Source: Pseudo-nitzschia pungens
Lineage: Eukaryota > Bacillariophyta > Bacillariophyceae > Bacillariales > Bacillariaceae
Assembly (NCBI GenBank): GCA_037355855.1
Contig: CM074769.1
Span: 868,001-932,000, forward strand
Direction: 5' to 3'
Length of the DNA stretch: 64,000 nucleotides
Shown piece after piece: positions 12,323 through 24,507 of the stretch. The stretch's first letter is position 1. Every line of letters begins with the position of its first letter. The notes under the pieces were generated by a model. It was not told the DNA's origin, did no database searches, and saw only the letters and a list, made by a program, of their open reading frames with translations. Made by a program: the position numbers and the translations under genes.

Positions 12323-12857
12323 GCATGTAGCTATGGAAAATTGTCAACGATTCGATTGGTAAGGAGGCCTAATTGTTGCTGGTTGTCGTAATTTTCGAAC
12401 GGTGATAATTAGTCAGTTGACAGGCGAAAGGCGAGGTGAAAAGTGGGCATCTTTGATCTTTATGCATCTCATCAGTTATGGTCCGCGATGAGCTGTTGTT
12501 TGCCGTCTGCACAAGAACCAATTATTTGAAAAGTAAGTTAGTGTAGAGTTCGGGATGTTTCATAACTTACCTCTACTGCACATGATGTTTCCCGCGAAAA
12601 AGGCGCGCGCTCGTTGGTACATGACTCACGAAGTCACGAAGCCGTCTCCACGAAAATCATTGGAACAAAATACAAAATACCTTGAGAAAAATACTAAATC
12701 ATAAATCGTTAATCGTCCACAACCATGAACAAGCCGGGGATTGGTGGGGTGGGACCGAAGATATTGGATTGGAACACGATCTGCGCCATCGCGTTGTTCT
12801 ACACTAGTGGGAAGTGACTCGACGTCCACACACCACCGGATCGGAATCAAGGACACA
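12323..12857. other. Divergent intergenic region
   Basis: This is the promoter region between the SBP2-like gene and the downstream unknown gene. It is AT-rich beyond 12330. No ORF, RNA gene or strong motif was recognised. Confidence 0.45.
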
Positions 12858-13986
12858 ATGAACGACGACCCCGAAACGAGAAAGCTCCTGCTGAAACAGG
12901 GCGAATACCGGAGGCTCTACTCGACGATCCTCCGGGACCACGGGGGCGCCCTCCGATCTTCCGGCGACTGGCGAAGAGTCGCGATCGTTCGAAGACGAAT
13001 CCTCGGTGCTGAACCGGATCCTCCGCACCGAAACCCGCAACATTGCCGTCGGGATCGGGGCGGCAGCGGTCACCCTGGCGTCGCTTCGGTTCGCCCGTAG
13101 CCAGCGTGCCGTGTCGGCAGGTCTTTGGATCCGCCAAGGCAAGGATGTTGGAAAACGCCGAGAAGGAGGGAAAGAAGGTCGGAACAGACGGCGTTCAAAA
13201 GAGCTTTGGTGCGTGTTTTGCAAGTGCATTGTATTGGACTGGACTGGACTGGACTGGACTGGACTGGATTGGGTTGCGTTGGGTTGGGTTGGGTTGGGTT
13301 GAATTGGATTGAACTGAACTGAACTGAACTGAATCGAATTGAATTGGATTGGGTTGGATTGGAGTGGAGTGGAGTGGAGTGGAGTGGAGTGGATTGCGAG
13401 AACCCTTGTGGATGGAATTGTCGTGGCTCTCGATGCTCTTGCCTGAATGCTCAAAACGCGGTTGAATGCTTCCTTCTGTTCGCTGGATGCTTCCAAACGA
13501 TGCCTTTCTCTACTCTGCCTCTCGCGCCCGGACAATGATTGACGCAACACACCAGCCAACGTTGTGGAGGGCCTGTTTTCGCTCTGGGCGGGATACCGGT
13601 GCTACGACTATGCTTCCCAGCGATCCGGGGACAGCCTCCAAGCGATTGCGGCGTTGCCCCTCTGCAAGGGCCGGAGCCGTGTTTCGGAGGCGCTCTGCCC
13701 CGAGTGGATCGCGGCCACCAACCAGCAAGTCCCGGCCGCCTTCTGGGAGGCACTCGACAACCACCAGCTGCGCACGAACGAAACCAACACCTGGGAGGCC
13801 ATCCGGGCCTTTTCGGTCCACTGCGAGCGCCGCCTGGCCGAGGAGCAGACCGTGCGGCAGCGATTGCGGATTCCGGACCACGAAACCGTCGTCCTGCCCG
13901 AACGCGTGGAGGCCGTGGCCGTGGCCGTTGCTCCCGGTGCTACCGCCGCTGCGACAGGCACAAGTAATCATCACCCACCCACGTGA
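12858..13986 (+). CDS. Unknown protein with one transmembrane segment
   Basis: Not recognised. It starts MNDDPETRKLLLKQGEY. It has one hydrophobic segment (NIAVGIGAAAVTLASLRF, about 13030-13085), a basic Lys/Glu-rich linker, and after an intron a soluble part (VVEGLFSLWAGYRCYDYAS ...) with two or more Cys. The intron fits 13209-13555 (GTGCGT..CACCAG) and is half filled by pentanucleotide repeats. Two single-base frame changes occur in exon 1 (about 12950 and 13090). The last exon ends at 13986 after an Ala-rich tail. Expected about 260 aa. The topology suggests a small organelle or ER membrane protein, but that is only inference. Confidence 0.5.
13236..13393. repeat. Compound pentanucleotide array (GGACT, GGGTT, GAACT, GGAGT) in an intron
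   Basis: Successive blocks of GGACT, GGGTT, GAACT and GGAGT, with one-base variants between blocks, fill about 158 bp of the intron of the unknown gene. All blocks share the same 5-bp period, which suggests one array that has mutated unit by unit. Confidence 0.9.
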
Positions 13987-15344
13987 GGTGACGAAGAAAC
14001 CGACGCGTCATTCAAAACTGAATGAATGGAATGCATGAGCAATATAGTAATACAAATAATGATAGACATCATCACCACCACTACCAGGTTCTGACTGGCG
14101 GGTGAAAACAAACATTCCTCAAAAAAGGGAAAATGTCTACCTTTTTCTGCTCCTAGAAATAACAATGCTTCACTCATTGACACCTTGGCATCGGGATTCT
14201 CCAAATTCGAACGTTCTATTCGGAGGCTTCCTTTCGTGTTTTCTGCAAACTCAATTGAGACTGTGGAGACTCCGGGGTTCCACGTGTTAGCTAGTGTGAC
14301 TTCGATTGCTCTTCTTCGACAGACTCTTCTTTTTTTCTTGTCGGGGGTTATTGTTCCTCGTTTCATCCATTTTAAATTTCAGTATTTACTACACGAGAGA
14401 TAGCGATACGTGGGCTCATAGCTGTTCAGCAAACAAGCGGTAAGCTTTGGTTAGTAAGTACGAAGTAGTTCTTAGACTCACAATTACTAATTTGGATGCG
14501 AACGTGCACTGCTAAGTTATGAATTGAATTTTTATGCATTGTAAGTGCTCCTTCGCAAATTCAAATGAATACAGTATTTTCTCTTCGGTTAAGATTCATT
14601 CCATTTACTCTCAATTCATCTCATCAACATTACAGTATGTTCACATTTTTTCAAATGTTCCACCGATCATTTGTGCTTTCGACTCGCTCGATACTTCAAT
14701 CCAGTACGTGTACGTACGGTCTGCGTTTTCACCTTGTCGTTCACAATGGATTGAATAATGTTATGTCTTTTCGCTGAATTTGTCATGAGAGATTGTGGCA
14801 TACGTGTACAGAAAGGGCAATTGTGAACAACTGGGTCACCCTCTTCTTGTTGCTTGTTCTTCCCGTACTGGCACTGCAACGAACAAATTTCAAAATGGAT
14901 CTTTATTCAATTGTTCTGAATTCTGTACTGAGAGGTGGGATTTTTTTCGCACATTGTCCCTGGACCCAGTCTATCGTGTTCACAACCTTGTCCAACAGAA
15001 CAAAATTGATATACATAACAAAAATGCCTACCACAATGATCAAACACAGAACGCGGACCAAAATTTCTAACGACGTTATAGAAACTGGGGACGAACAGTG
15101 TGTGGAGGGAAAAGAGAAACCATCGATATTCTCCATCCTCGAAAATGGTCATTTGGGGACCAAGATCTGGTATATGAGCAACCACTTTGTGAGATTCCGA
15201 CGAAGCTCACCATCGTCGTGAGCTGGCAGTGATTGTTATGACTCTGTTTGCCTTCTTCCAACTTCTCTCGGTCGTCGACATTCATCTGAGTGGGATTTCC
15301 TAGAAGTCGAAGAAACGAGTTGCATATTCCACTGAAAAATAGAG
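13987..15344. other. Intergenic region, possibly with an unplaced N-terminal exon
   Basis: Mostly AT-rich with no clear gene. A weak ORF at 14793-15221 (hydrophobic near its start, LFLLLVLPVLAL) could be the membrane-anchor exon of the GT64-like gene that follows. However, no splice pair that keeps the frame was found, so it is not called. Confidence 0.35.
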
Positions 15345-16439
15345 ATGTCCTACGAAGTCAATGAACACAACTACAAGACAACGATTGTAACAATGGCACA
15401 TAACGAAGATCGATTCAGAAACCATAAACAAATGTTAGATGGATATGGTAACATGCCACGAGTTTTGGACAAAATCATATTTCTATGGAACAGTAAGTGC
15501 TACTACTATAGAGCATGGACGAAATGCGAAGTGTGGCATTCAGTGTTCTAACTGAGGTTTTGGTGGTTCATGTCGATTCATTCAAGATCAAGAACATCCA
15601 CCACCAAAAGTACCTACCGATTCGAAAGTACCGATTGAAATTCTCCAACAGTCACAAAATCTCATAATCAATCGATACTCAAAATCCGTCACCGAGAACA
15701 TTTCCACCGACTCGATATTATTTGTCGATGACGATGTATTGTTGGGCGAAAGTCTTATCCGAGATCTCATCAATACCCTTTATTTACAAAGAAAACATCA
15801 TCATCAACAACAACAACAACAACTAGAAAACGGAATCGACCTCGACGGATTGCCAGGGAGCTCAATCGTTGGTCTCGCAGGAGATGGACGGATAGTTGGT
15901 GGCGGAGTGTCGTATGGTTTTCCGTGTGATGTACTGTCGAGAACTTTGTTGGCTGCGTGGTTCTTACAGAAAATATGTTGGAAATCGCTGCTGGGATTAG
16001 AGTCCGATCGATCCAAAGACATCGATGGCAAGGAAATCAACATGATTGTCGGGAAAACAATGATGGTAGACAAACGACACGTAGTCCGATTTCACTCTGA
16101 TACCAAGATATGGGATTTCGTCAAGGATCACGGAGAATGCGACGACATCGTGTTTAATGCCTCTGTAAGGAAACACAACAATCACCAAAGTCCATTGATT
16201 GTTGCCCCGTTGTTGCTACGACGACGTTATCAGCAGGCAGTCGCAGCAACAATGTGCGCCGCGAGGGTGGAGGCCGTTCTCCAGACACAACGAAAGTCGC
16301 CACTGCGTCGAGCAATAGCAACGGTCGTATCAACCTAACGGAAGGAAGAGGATTGTCCATTCGACTCGGGTGGACGCAAATGCGAGGCGATTGTGTCTCG
16401 TGGACCGAGAAGCACTTTGGAAGCGACATCTGGTTGTGA
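15345..16439 (+). CDS. GT64/exostosin-type glycosyltransferase domain protein
   Basis: Resembles the C-terminal glycosyltransferase family 64 domain of exostosins, which transfer N-acetylhexosamine from UDP-sugars in the Golgi. Seen in order: TTIVTMAHNEDRFRNH and LDKIIFLWN (strand 1 region), QNLIINRYS, the metal-binding VDDDVLL (about 15730), and GECDDIVFNASV (about 16140) with the family's CDDI block. An intron fits 15493-15586 (GTAAGT..TCAAG). After about 16200 the similarity to the family's C-terminal block (INLTEGRGLSIR.. ending FGSDIWL at 16439) continues one frame over. This implies a single indel, or else a shorter end at 16341. A His/Gln-rich insertion follows the DDD motif. No membrane anchor is present in this ORF, so the 5' end may be incomplete. 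Expected about 330 aa. Confidence 0.65.
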
Positions 16440-18249
<1,810 letters not shown>

Positions 18250-18984
18250 TCACTCTGTTGAATCCGAATTTCAATGCCACTTTCAGCAGCGTTCGTACTC
18301 GACAACCGCATCTTTTGGAGTAGCATCACCTTTTTTCCCAAACTGGTAGAAAGAGAGCAGTATGATACGCATCCCCGTGGGTCTTTTTGCATACATTATT
18401 TACGATCTCTCCGTCTTCAAACAACGTCGAATTTAGCAGCATCACTGAACAAAGCCTAATCAATTCGTCGCTCGGAGGATGTGTATCGCATACTCACGTG
18501 CCATCACATTCGATGATGCTCTCAGGACTTTAAACAATGTACTAAAAATATCTCATGAAAAGTCAGTACCGGCGTTGACTCTGTAGCACGATCAGCGGCG
18601 ATACCTATCTCAGTCAGCTTGTATGTATACAACGAAGCCGTAGATGTTATTCAGTTTTGCGTCTGAGCGTTTGAATTTGAAAACTACACAATCGATCTAT
18701 CTTTCGTAATCGAGTCTAGCACCTACACGGGAGTCCAGATTGACATCGAGCTGATCTGCTGAATCGTTCTGTCTAACTTTCTTTGTCCCTTGCTTAAATC
18801 ATGTCTGCCTTTGCCTGTTTGTTCGCATCCGAAAAAGATAGGAATTCGACAAACAACGCATTGTTTCATGAGCACCAGAACAAGGCGGCGAACGACGAGA
18901 TCCTGGTATCCCGTTCAAACGCGGGCAATCCAAGTAGAAAAGAGTTTTTGCTCTGCTTCTCAGCACTGATAATTCCCCGCTTCG
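18250..18984. other. Convergent intergenic region
   Basis: It lies between the ARL1 stop and the 3' end of the glutaredoxin gene. It may contain a last small exon of the latter (minus strand). No other gene was recognised. Confidence 0.4.
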
Positions 18985-19744
18985 CTAAAATACAATGCAA
19001 TACGATGCGATGTGATGGTATGATGCCGTGCGACACAATCCAGGTTTACGCACCTTTTCGATCATTTCACCTAGCTCTCCGTTCTGGTACATTTCGATCA
19101 TGATATCGGATCCTCCAATGAACTCTCCGCACTATCGCACAGCGTCGCAGACAAGAAAAGAAAAAAAATGGTTGCAATAATTGTCAGCAGTCGGTTGACG
19201 TCACTAGAAACGAATAAGATTTTTCTTCAAACCAATCGTTGCATCCCTCGGTGCCGTCACGGCGTCGACACCATTCGGGCACAACCATTCGCGCAATCGA
19301 TGCATCGATACGGTATCACCCGATTCGCGCTCGTTTTTTTTTTTTTTTCCGACGTACCACATAGAGTTGCGGAATGGTAGGCCACTGCGAGAAATCCTTG
19401 ACACCCTGTCGAACAGCTTCGTCGCTGAGAACGTCGACCGAGTGGTAGTCGATATCGTAGGAGTTCAGGATTTGGCAGGCGGTGTTGCTGAAACCGCACT
19501 GGGGGAAGAGCTTGCTTCCCTTCATGAAGAGGAGGACGGGATGGTTGTCGACCAAATCCTGGATGCGTTCCTGGGTGTCCTCGGGGGTTTCTTGGCCAAA
19601 GTCGTCAAAGGCCAGGAACCGAGCGGTCGACGGAGCGCGTTGCCGGGCGGGGGCAACGGCGCGGCCGGTTGCCGTGAAGGCGCCGGCGATCTGGGCAACC
19701 AAGGCCCAGGATGCCAGAGCGGTTAGGATAGAGGATCGGAGCAT
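18985..19744 (-). CDS. Monothiol CGFS glutaredoxin, probably plastid
   Basis: CGFS glutaredoxins bind a 2Fe-2S cluster with glutathione and act in iron-sulfur transfer. The start at 19744 gives a hydrophobic leader ending in AGAFTAT, a plastid-type presequence. The domain shows KGSKLFPQCGFSNTA with the CGFS active site, WPTIPQLYV and, after an intron, GEFIGGSDIMIEMYQNGEL. The intron fits 19132-19357 (GTACGT..CGATAG), giving LYV-CGEFIGG. The 3' end is uncertain. Read straight through, the frame stops at 18985, but an AAG-GTGCGT donor right after GEMIEK (about 19044) followed by an ATGCGATGTGATG-like repeat suggests a second intron and a last exon below 18985. Divergent from the tyrosine recombinase gene. 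Confidence 0.82.
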
Positions 19745-20328
19745 TGTTTCGAAAATAAATACCGTAATTACCGAGTAATTATTGTTGTCGGTCGAATTGT
19801 TTAGACTGTCGTTGAGGAATGGTTTTGCAAAGAAGGGAGAGATCCGCAACAGAGCGGAGGAGGATGTCGGTGAATGGATGCATTTCACGTGGTACGTACG
19901 TACGTACGACTTGACGCCAGTACTGGGGTACGGTAAATCTTCACTATCGCGACGAGTGAGCTCTTTCCGCGAGAAAGTACAAGTAAGGATTTTCTTAGAT
20001 GAAGAGGTGGTGATGGCGACTGCGGACAACTTTCTTATCATATGTATGGACTCTACAGAAAGTACTAACACACTCAACAAAGATGTTTTGGTTTAGTCAA
20101 AGGAGTCGAGAAGGAAAAAAGTCAAAACGATTGGTGATGTGATGGATGAGAAGAATGAGATGGATGGATTCTTCTGATTCTTTGTACCGGTAGACAGATC
20201 TACGAAGTTGTGGTGATCGCAACGGAACATTGTACAAGTTTTGTGAAGCAATACCGGTACTCTCAAAACTCGCATGAAGCAATAGGTCATCGAAGAGCGC
20301 AACCTCTGGATGTACCGTATCGAGAACG
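19745..20328. other. Divergent promoter region
   Basis: This 584-bp region lies between two divergent genes whose products both carry plastid-type leaders. A TACGTACGTACGTAC run sits at about 19894-19908. No ORF of note. Confidence 0.45.
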
Positions 20329-22605
20329 GTGCCGAGATCTGTTACTACAAGGATGAACGAGAACAGCGCAGAAACCAATCCGAATCCAGAGAAATCAGAG
20401 ACAACGATGACAACAATGACACTACCAGGATCGAGCTCCGCCAGAAAGTGCAAGAAGCGCCAAAGAGTCCCTGGAGTTGCTGTTTTCTTTGGGTTGGTGC
20501 CATTGTTGTCAGCCTTCCTGTGTTGTCCCAAAAGTCTACCCCCGCTGACAACAGCCTTTCAATCGTCGATTCTCGCGACTTTCGTTACAACGAGGGGCCG
20601 CTCTAAGTTTGGTCCCTTTAGTTGTTTCGGCCACGACAATATTTTTTCCATTCCGGAAGCCGATCGCTTGACCGATGGCTGCAAAGAACGCATCGTGAAT
20701 CAAATGAGAGAATCCGGATTGTGGGAGGACAGCATCGACAGGTCTTCCGAACAATTGGTGCTGTTGGCGAAAGATTTCGTGGATCGGCCGGAAGTCTTTT
20801 CGTCTCTTTTGATATCGGACTTTGGTTTTCCTGTTCTGGTTGCCCATCAAACAAGGGCATTGACTATGGCAGCCATCCGAGGGGAACAGGATTCTAATAG
20901 CCTGGTGAACGGCAGCAACAATAGCGGCAAGGAGACCGGGACCGGGAGACAAATCGAAATTGAAGAAAGGACGGATTTTATTCGAATTTCCGACCCAGCG
21001 GAAGCGGTAGCAACCAACAATGCAACGGGGCAGAAAAATGGTGTCGTCGAGCCTCACCCGGTCGTAGCAACCGGTAGTGCAACCAGAAACGAAAATGGTA
21101 TAGCCGAGTGGCATCCGGTCGTTCCATCGTCTGTATCGATCGCTGCGGTAGCAACCAACAATGGAACGGGACAGAAAAATGGTGTAGCCAAGACGCATCC
21201 GGTCACCCCACCGTCTTCGTCGATCGCTGCAGGAGATCCACAGACGCGTGATGGCACTATCACCGATGCTGTCAAAACATATTCCGACAAGGAATTTAGA
21301 TCGACAGTGGTCAACGAAAGGGCAAAGCGTCGAAAGCGTTCCATCGTCGACTACAGCTATGGCCTGCCGAACGATTACGCGACAATACATCCAAAATTGG
21401 CATCGGAACTGGAGGATTATTACACATTCATGACGCAGCCATCGACGTACGCTCAGGAAAGCCCGATTCGCGACGCAACCGCAAAGGTGTACCTGAATCA
21501 CGCAAAGCTGTTCTTGGGTTGGTGTCGCCGAAACGCACAGAGCAAGGAAGACGATGACAAAACTTCCGTAGCCAAGAACAGCGAACTATCGAACGAGGAG
21601 CTGTCTCTTTTCGCCGTGATACCCAGCATGGAGAAAGAGTCAGCCGATAGCATTATTCGATTCGTCCTCTGGATGCGGTCTCGAGACATCAGCGTGTCGT
21701 ACGAAGCGAATCTCTTGAGAGGAATCATCAAAATGCTCAAGTTTCGCTTCGCTAAGGAATCCAAATCGGACCCCTTGGCAGGGCAAAATACGTTCGACGA
21801 CATTCCCATCATCAAAGAGGTTCGCAAGCTGCATCGCGATGCCAACCAGCGCCAACGGCTAGCGCCCAGATCGAGCGACGAAAGCAAGAAGTGGATCACG
21901 TGGAAAGAATATATTTGCGTCACGCAAAACCTCAAGAACGAGGTCTTGGAGCTCATCGGAAAATACGAAAAACTACCCGTGTCGAAACGAAGGTATGCCA
22001 AGGGAGATTTCGAACGCATCCACAGCTTGGAACAGATCAAGGTTGCCGAGGCCTATCAACGCTACCTCATATTGGCTATTCTGGCCTGCATTCCGGATCG
22101 CCAACGCACGATTCGGGAGCTGGAGGTTGGGAGGACCTTGATGAAAGATGCAGAAACGGATTGCTGGGTGGTGAAGCACGGACCCAGTGATTACAAGACT
22201 GGGAAACACTATGGAGAGAGACCCGCGATGCAGCTGACCGAAGATCTTACCCCCGCGATTGACGATTTCGTAGAAAACTGGAGACCCGCATTGAAACCCT
22301 CTACGAATGTTCTGTTGGTCCAATCGAAGACCGGCAAACCGATGACGAGCAATTCAATCTTCAAGCGAGTGGTCCGATGTTGCTTCAAGTACACCGGGAA
22401 GAGCGTGAATCCGCATTTGCTTCGGGATATTATTGTAACGCACGTGCGTGAAACCGATGCATCTGAGAAAGAATTGGAGGCTCTTGCGTTGTACATGGGC
22501 CACTCGATACAGATGCAACGGACATCGTATGATCGGAGAACGCTCAGCACAAAAGTTGCTCCCGCAATCAAATTGATGAGAACTGTGAACAATGTCGCGG
22601 CCTAG
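20329..22605 (+). CDS. Tyrosine recombinase (phage-integrase superfamily) with plastid-type presequence
   Basis: Site-specific DNA recombinase with an apparently complete active site. Candidate first Arg is in PDRQRTIRELEVG (about R593), the Lys in the following WVVKHGPSDYKTGKH hairpin, then NPHLLRD (H696, R699), MGHS (H725) and TSYDRR (Tyr734 nucleophile). The nine-residue spacing from H725 to Y734 matches the family. A core-binding (SAM-like) domain covers about residues 360-540. The N-terminus has a hydrophobic segment (VAVFFGLVPLLSAFLCC) followed by LTTAFQSS, an 'AF'-type cleavage motif. If translation starts at 20407 the leader is of normal length. Residues about 220-305 are a degenerate tandem repeat (ATNNATGQKNGV units). 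No introns or frame errors. Could be a domesticated Crypton-like transposase or a plastid DNA maintenance enzyme; no terminal repeats were seen. Confidence 0.82.
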   Translation: MPRSVTTRMNENSAETNPNPEKSETTMTTMTLPGSSSARKCKKRQRVPGVAVFFGLVPLLSAFLCCPKSLPPLTTAFQSSILATFVTTRGRSKFGPFSCFGHDNIFSIPEADRLTDGCKERIVNQMRESGLWEDSIDRSSEQLVLLAKDFVDRPEVFSSLLISDFGFPVLVAHQTRALTMAAIRGEQDSNSLVNGSNNSGKETGTGRQIEIEERTDFIRISDPAEAVATNNATGQKNGVVEPHPVVATGSATRNENGIAEWHPVVPSSVSIAAVATNNGTGQKNGVAKTHPVTPPSSSIAAGDPQTRDGTITDAVKTYSDKEFRSTVVNERAKRRKRSIVDYSYGLPNDYATIHPKLASELEDYYTFMTQPSTYAQESPIRDATAKVYLNHAKLFLGWCRRNAQSKEDDDKTSVAKNSELSNEELSLFAVIPSMEKESADSIIRFVLWMRSRDISVSYEANLLRGIIKMLKFRFAKESKSDPLAGQNTFDDIPIIKEVRKLHRDANQRQRLAPRSSDESKKWITWKEYICVTQNLKNEVLELIGKYEKLPVSKRRYAKGDFERIHSLEQIKVAEAYQRYLILAILACIPDRQRTIRELEVGRTLMKDAETDCWVVKHGPSDYKTGKHYGERPAMQLTEDLTPAIDDFVENWRPALKPSTNVLLVQSKTGKPMTSNSIFKRVVRCCFKYTGKSVNPHLLRDIIVTHVRETDASEKELEALALYMGHSIQMQRTSYDRRTLSTKVAPAIKLMRTVNNVAA

Positions 22606-23244
22606 CTTGAGCAGACGATGCAATGGTTTGACTCCAACGGGGTCGTAACAAAAAATTACAGTCACGGGGGGAATCAATGGACGAGTTTTTGGAGACACTA
22701 ACAACATCAGTTGAATTTTTGTACATAAAGATAACGGTCATTTCCTTTTGGATCTCTGGTTTGCGCCTTTGATAAAATGCTGACGATCAGACGTTTTTTA
22801 ACTTGATCATGAGACATTAGCAAAAAAACATCAGTTTCCATCTACCCCTTGATGGTAACGGAAATATCGCGACACATTACTTGCTCTCCGGTGCCAGAAA
22901 AATCATTTCCTCGATGCTCGAACAAGGAGACCAGTTAAGAGAAGATATCTCTGCAACATTTTGGCCATATCTCGTGCTAGCGTTCATGAAGAAAACAAAA
23001 CCTAGGTTTTTTGGACAAAGTATAAGTCTAAGTGCCTATATGCTTTCAGGTTTACCTTGTTTGGAACGCGGATCTTTGTTCATTGCCATTTATTCCCGTT
23101 AGAACGAATGGTACATATTTGCTGGAAGCTAAACCAACAGAAGCCTTTGATCGAGCGTAATGGCAGGATCATCTGCACTCCATTCCTCGGGACCAAATCC
23201 ATAGTTGGAATCATACATGTGTGTTCTTGTGTGCGAGCAGTGCA
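22606..23244. other. Convergent intergenic region
   Basis: It separates the recombinase stop from the 3' end of the minus-strand GT8-like gene. AT-rich, with no gene recognised. Confidence 0.45.
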
Positions 23245-24507
23245 CTAGCGCCAAGTTGCATTTACCGCTTCATCATAGGAATAGTCCCTCGTGTTCGTTC
23301 GTGACATGATTGCGCAAGATTTTGCATCTGGAATTGTAGCTTTGAATCGCGTAAGATTTTTGTCTCGCGTGTAATGAATAATGTACGGATTTGGCTTCCG
23401 AACAGTATTTGAGGAAGATAGAGGGGGTAAATAACTTGAACCAGCCGATGCAATAAAGTTGTATTCATGGCCAAATCGCACTCCGTCAAACTTGTAGTAC
23501 CAATCGAGAAAACTTTGTTCTGCGTGATCGGTTGTGAAGGCTTTGATATCGTTGTTTTCTAATATTGCTCTCATTTGAAGAAAGACTCGTTTGCATGGTT
23601 GTATCAACAAAACTCCTGCCTGAATCTTCCCAAACGTTGGAAATGAATACAAGCCAACCTTGTCCATATCGTTGGCACTAGCAAAGTCAACGTCCCAAGA
23701 CAAAAGTCTAGATAGATCTCTATGTATAGCGGTATCGGCATCAACATAGAGAATACTTTCGAAGTAGTCTTCTAGCTTCCAAAGACGCAATCGAAGCCAA
23801 TTCTTGTGGAATCTTTGTAGATTGCCGCTATATCCGTATTCGAACTTGTCGAAGATAAAGACAGTGAGATGCAATTCATCTAGCAGGAATGCTATGGTGG
23901 ATTCCAGGGTGATTTCGTTGGGAAAGTAGTCAGGGTGGATGCCTACAGAGATATTTAGCTCAGGGTTGGACTCACGAGGAGCTGTGCATATTGACAGCTG
24001 TAGTTGATATATATAGTAGTCGTCCGGAGAAGTGAGAAGGTAAAAGAGTGTCGTTCGCTTCTCTGTCATAGATGGATCCATGTCTCTTATGCATTGGGGT
24101 TTTGCGCCTTTAAAGCCCCAGATGCCGCCAAAAAATGGCGCCACCCAAGTAGGGATATTTTGTGCTGTTGATGATTGCCCTATGGCTGTGTCCTCTATGA
24201 AAATTTTCAGGTCCTTGTCCGATGTCAAACTCGTCGCGAAGACTACGCGTTGATCATCAGAAAATTGGCTTTGTGCAAAGTCCATGAGCGTTGGAACATG
24301 AGTTCTGTCTTCTACTGAACCTCCCTTGGAACAGCCCCAAGAAAATCCATGTTTGAGAATGGAACCGACGCTCCATATGCAAAAAACGAGTGTAACGCTA
24401 CAGAGAAGTATAATTCTTTTCTTCCCCCCGCATCTAAGGACAATATTCATATGAAGTTGACGTTTGAGGAGCATCATTTTTCGGATAATCGTGGGAATGG
24501 CGGTCAT
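23245..24507 (-). CDS. Type II membrane glycosyltransferase, GT8-like
   Basis: A 420-aa single-exon protein. A hydrophobic anchor (IILLCSVTLVFCIWSVGSIL, about residues 32-51) follows a basic N-terminus. The catalytic core has YVDADTAIHRDLSRLL (the DxD metal site), FGKIQAGVLLIQP, DHAEQSFLDWYY and a late IIHYTRDKNL with the conserved His. This order matches GT8/glycogenin-type retaining transferases. Probable Golgi enzyme; donor and acceptor are unknown. No frame errors. An earlier Met at residue 11 or 20 could also serve as start. Confidence 0.78.
   Translation of the reverse strand: MTAIPTIIRKMMLLKRQLHMNIVLRCGGKKRIILLCSVTLVFCIWSVGSILKHGFSWGCSKGGSVEDRTHVPTLMDFAQSQFSDDQRVVFATSLTSDKDLKIFIEDTAIGQSSTAQNIPTWVAPFFGGIWGFKGAKPQCIRDMDPSMTEKRTTLFYLLTSPDDYYIYQLQLSICTAPRESNPELNISVGIHPDYFPNEITLESTIAFLLDELHLTVFIFDKFEYGYSGNLQRFHKNWLRLRLWKLEDYFESILYVDADTAIHRDLSRLLSWDVDFASANDMDKVGLYSFPTFGKIQAGVLLIQPCKRVFLQMRAILENNDIKAFTTDHAEQSFLDWYYKFDGVRFGHEYNFIASAGSSYLPPLSSSNTVRKPNPYIIHYTRDKNLTRFKATIPDAKSCAIMSRTNTRDYSYDEAVNATWR

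Noticed and set aside
18801..19103. A 100-codon plus-strand ORF
   Set aside because: It overlaps the antisense glutaredoxin exon, has no recognisable feature and reads through the presumed intron repeat.
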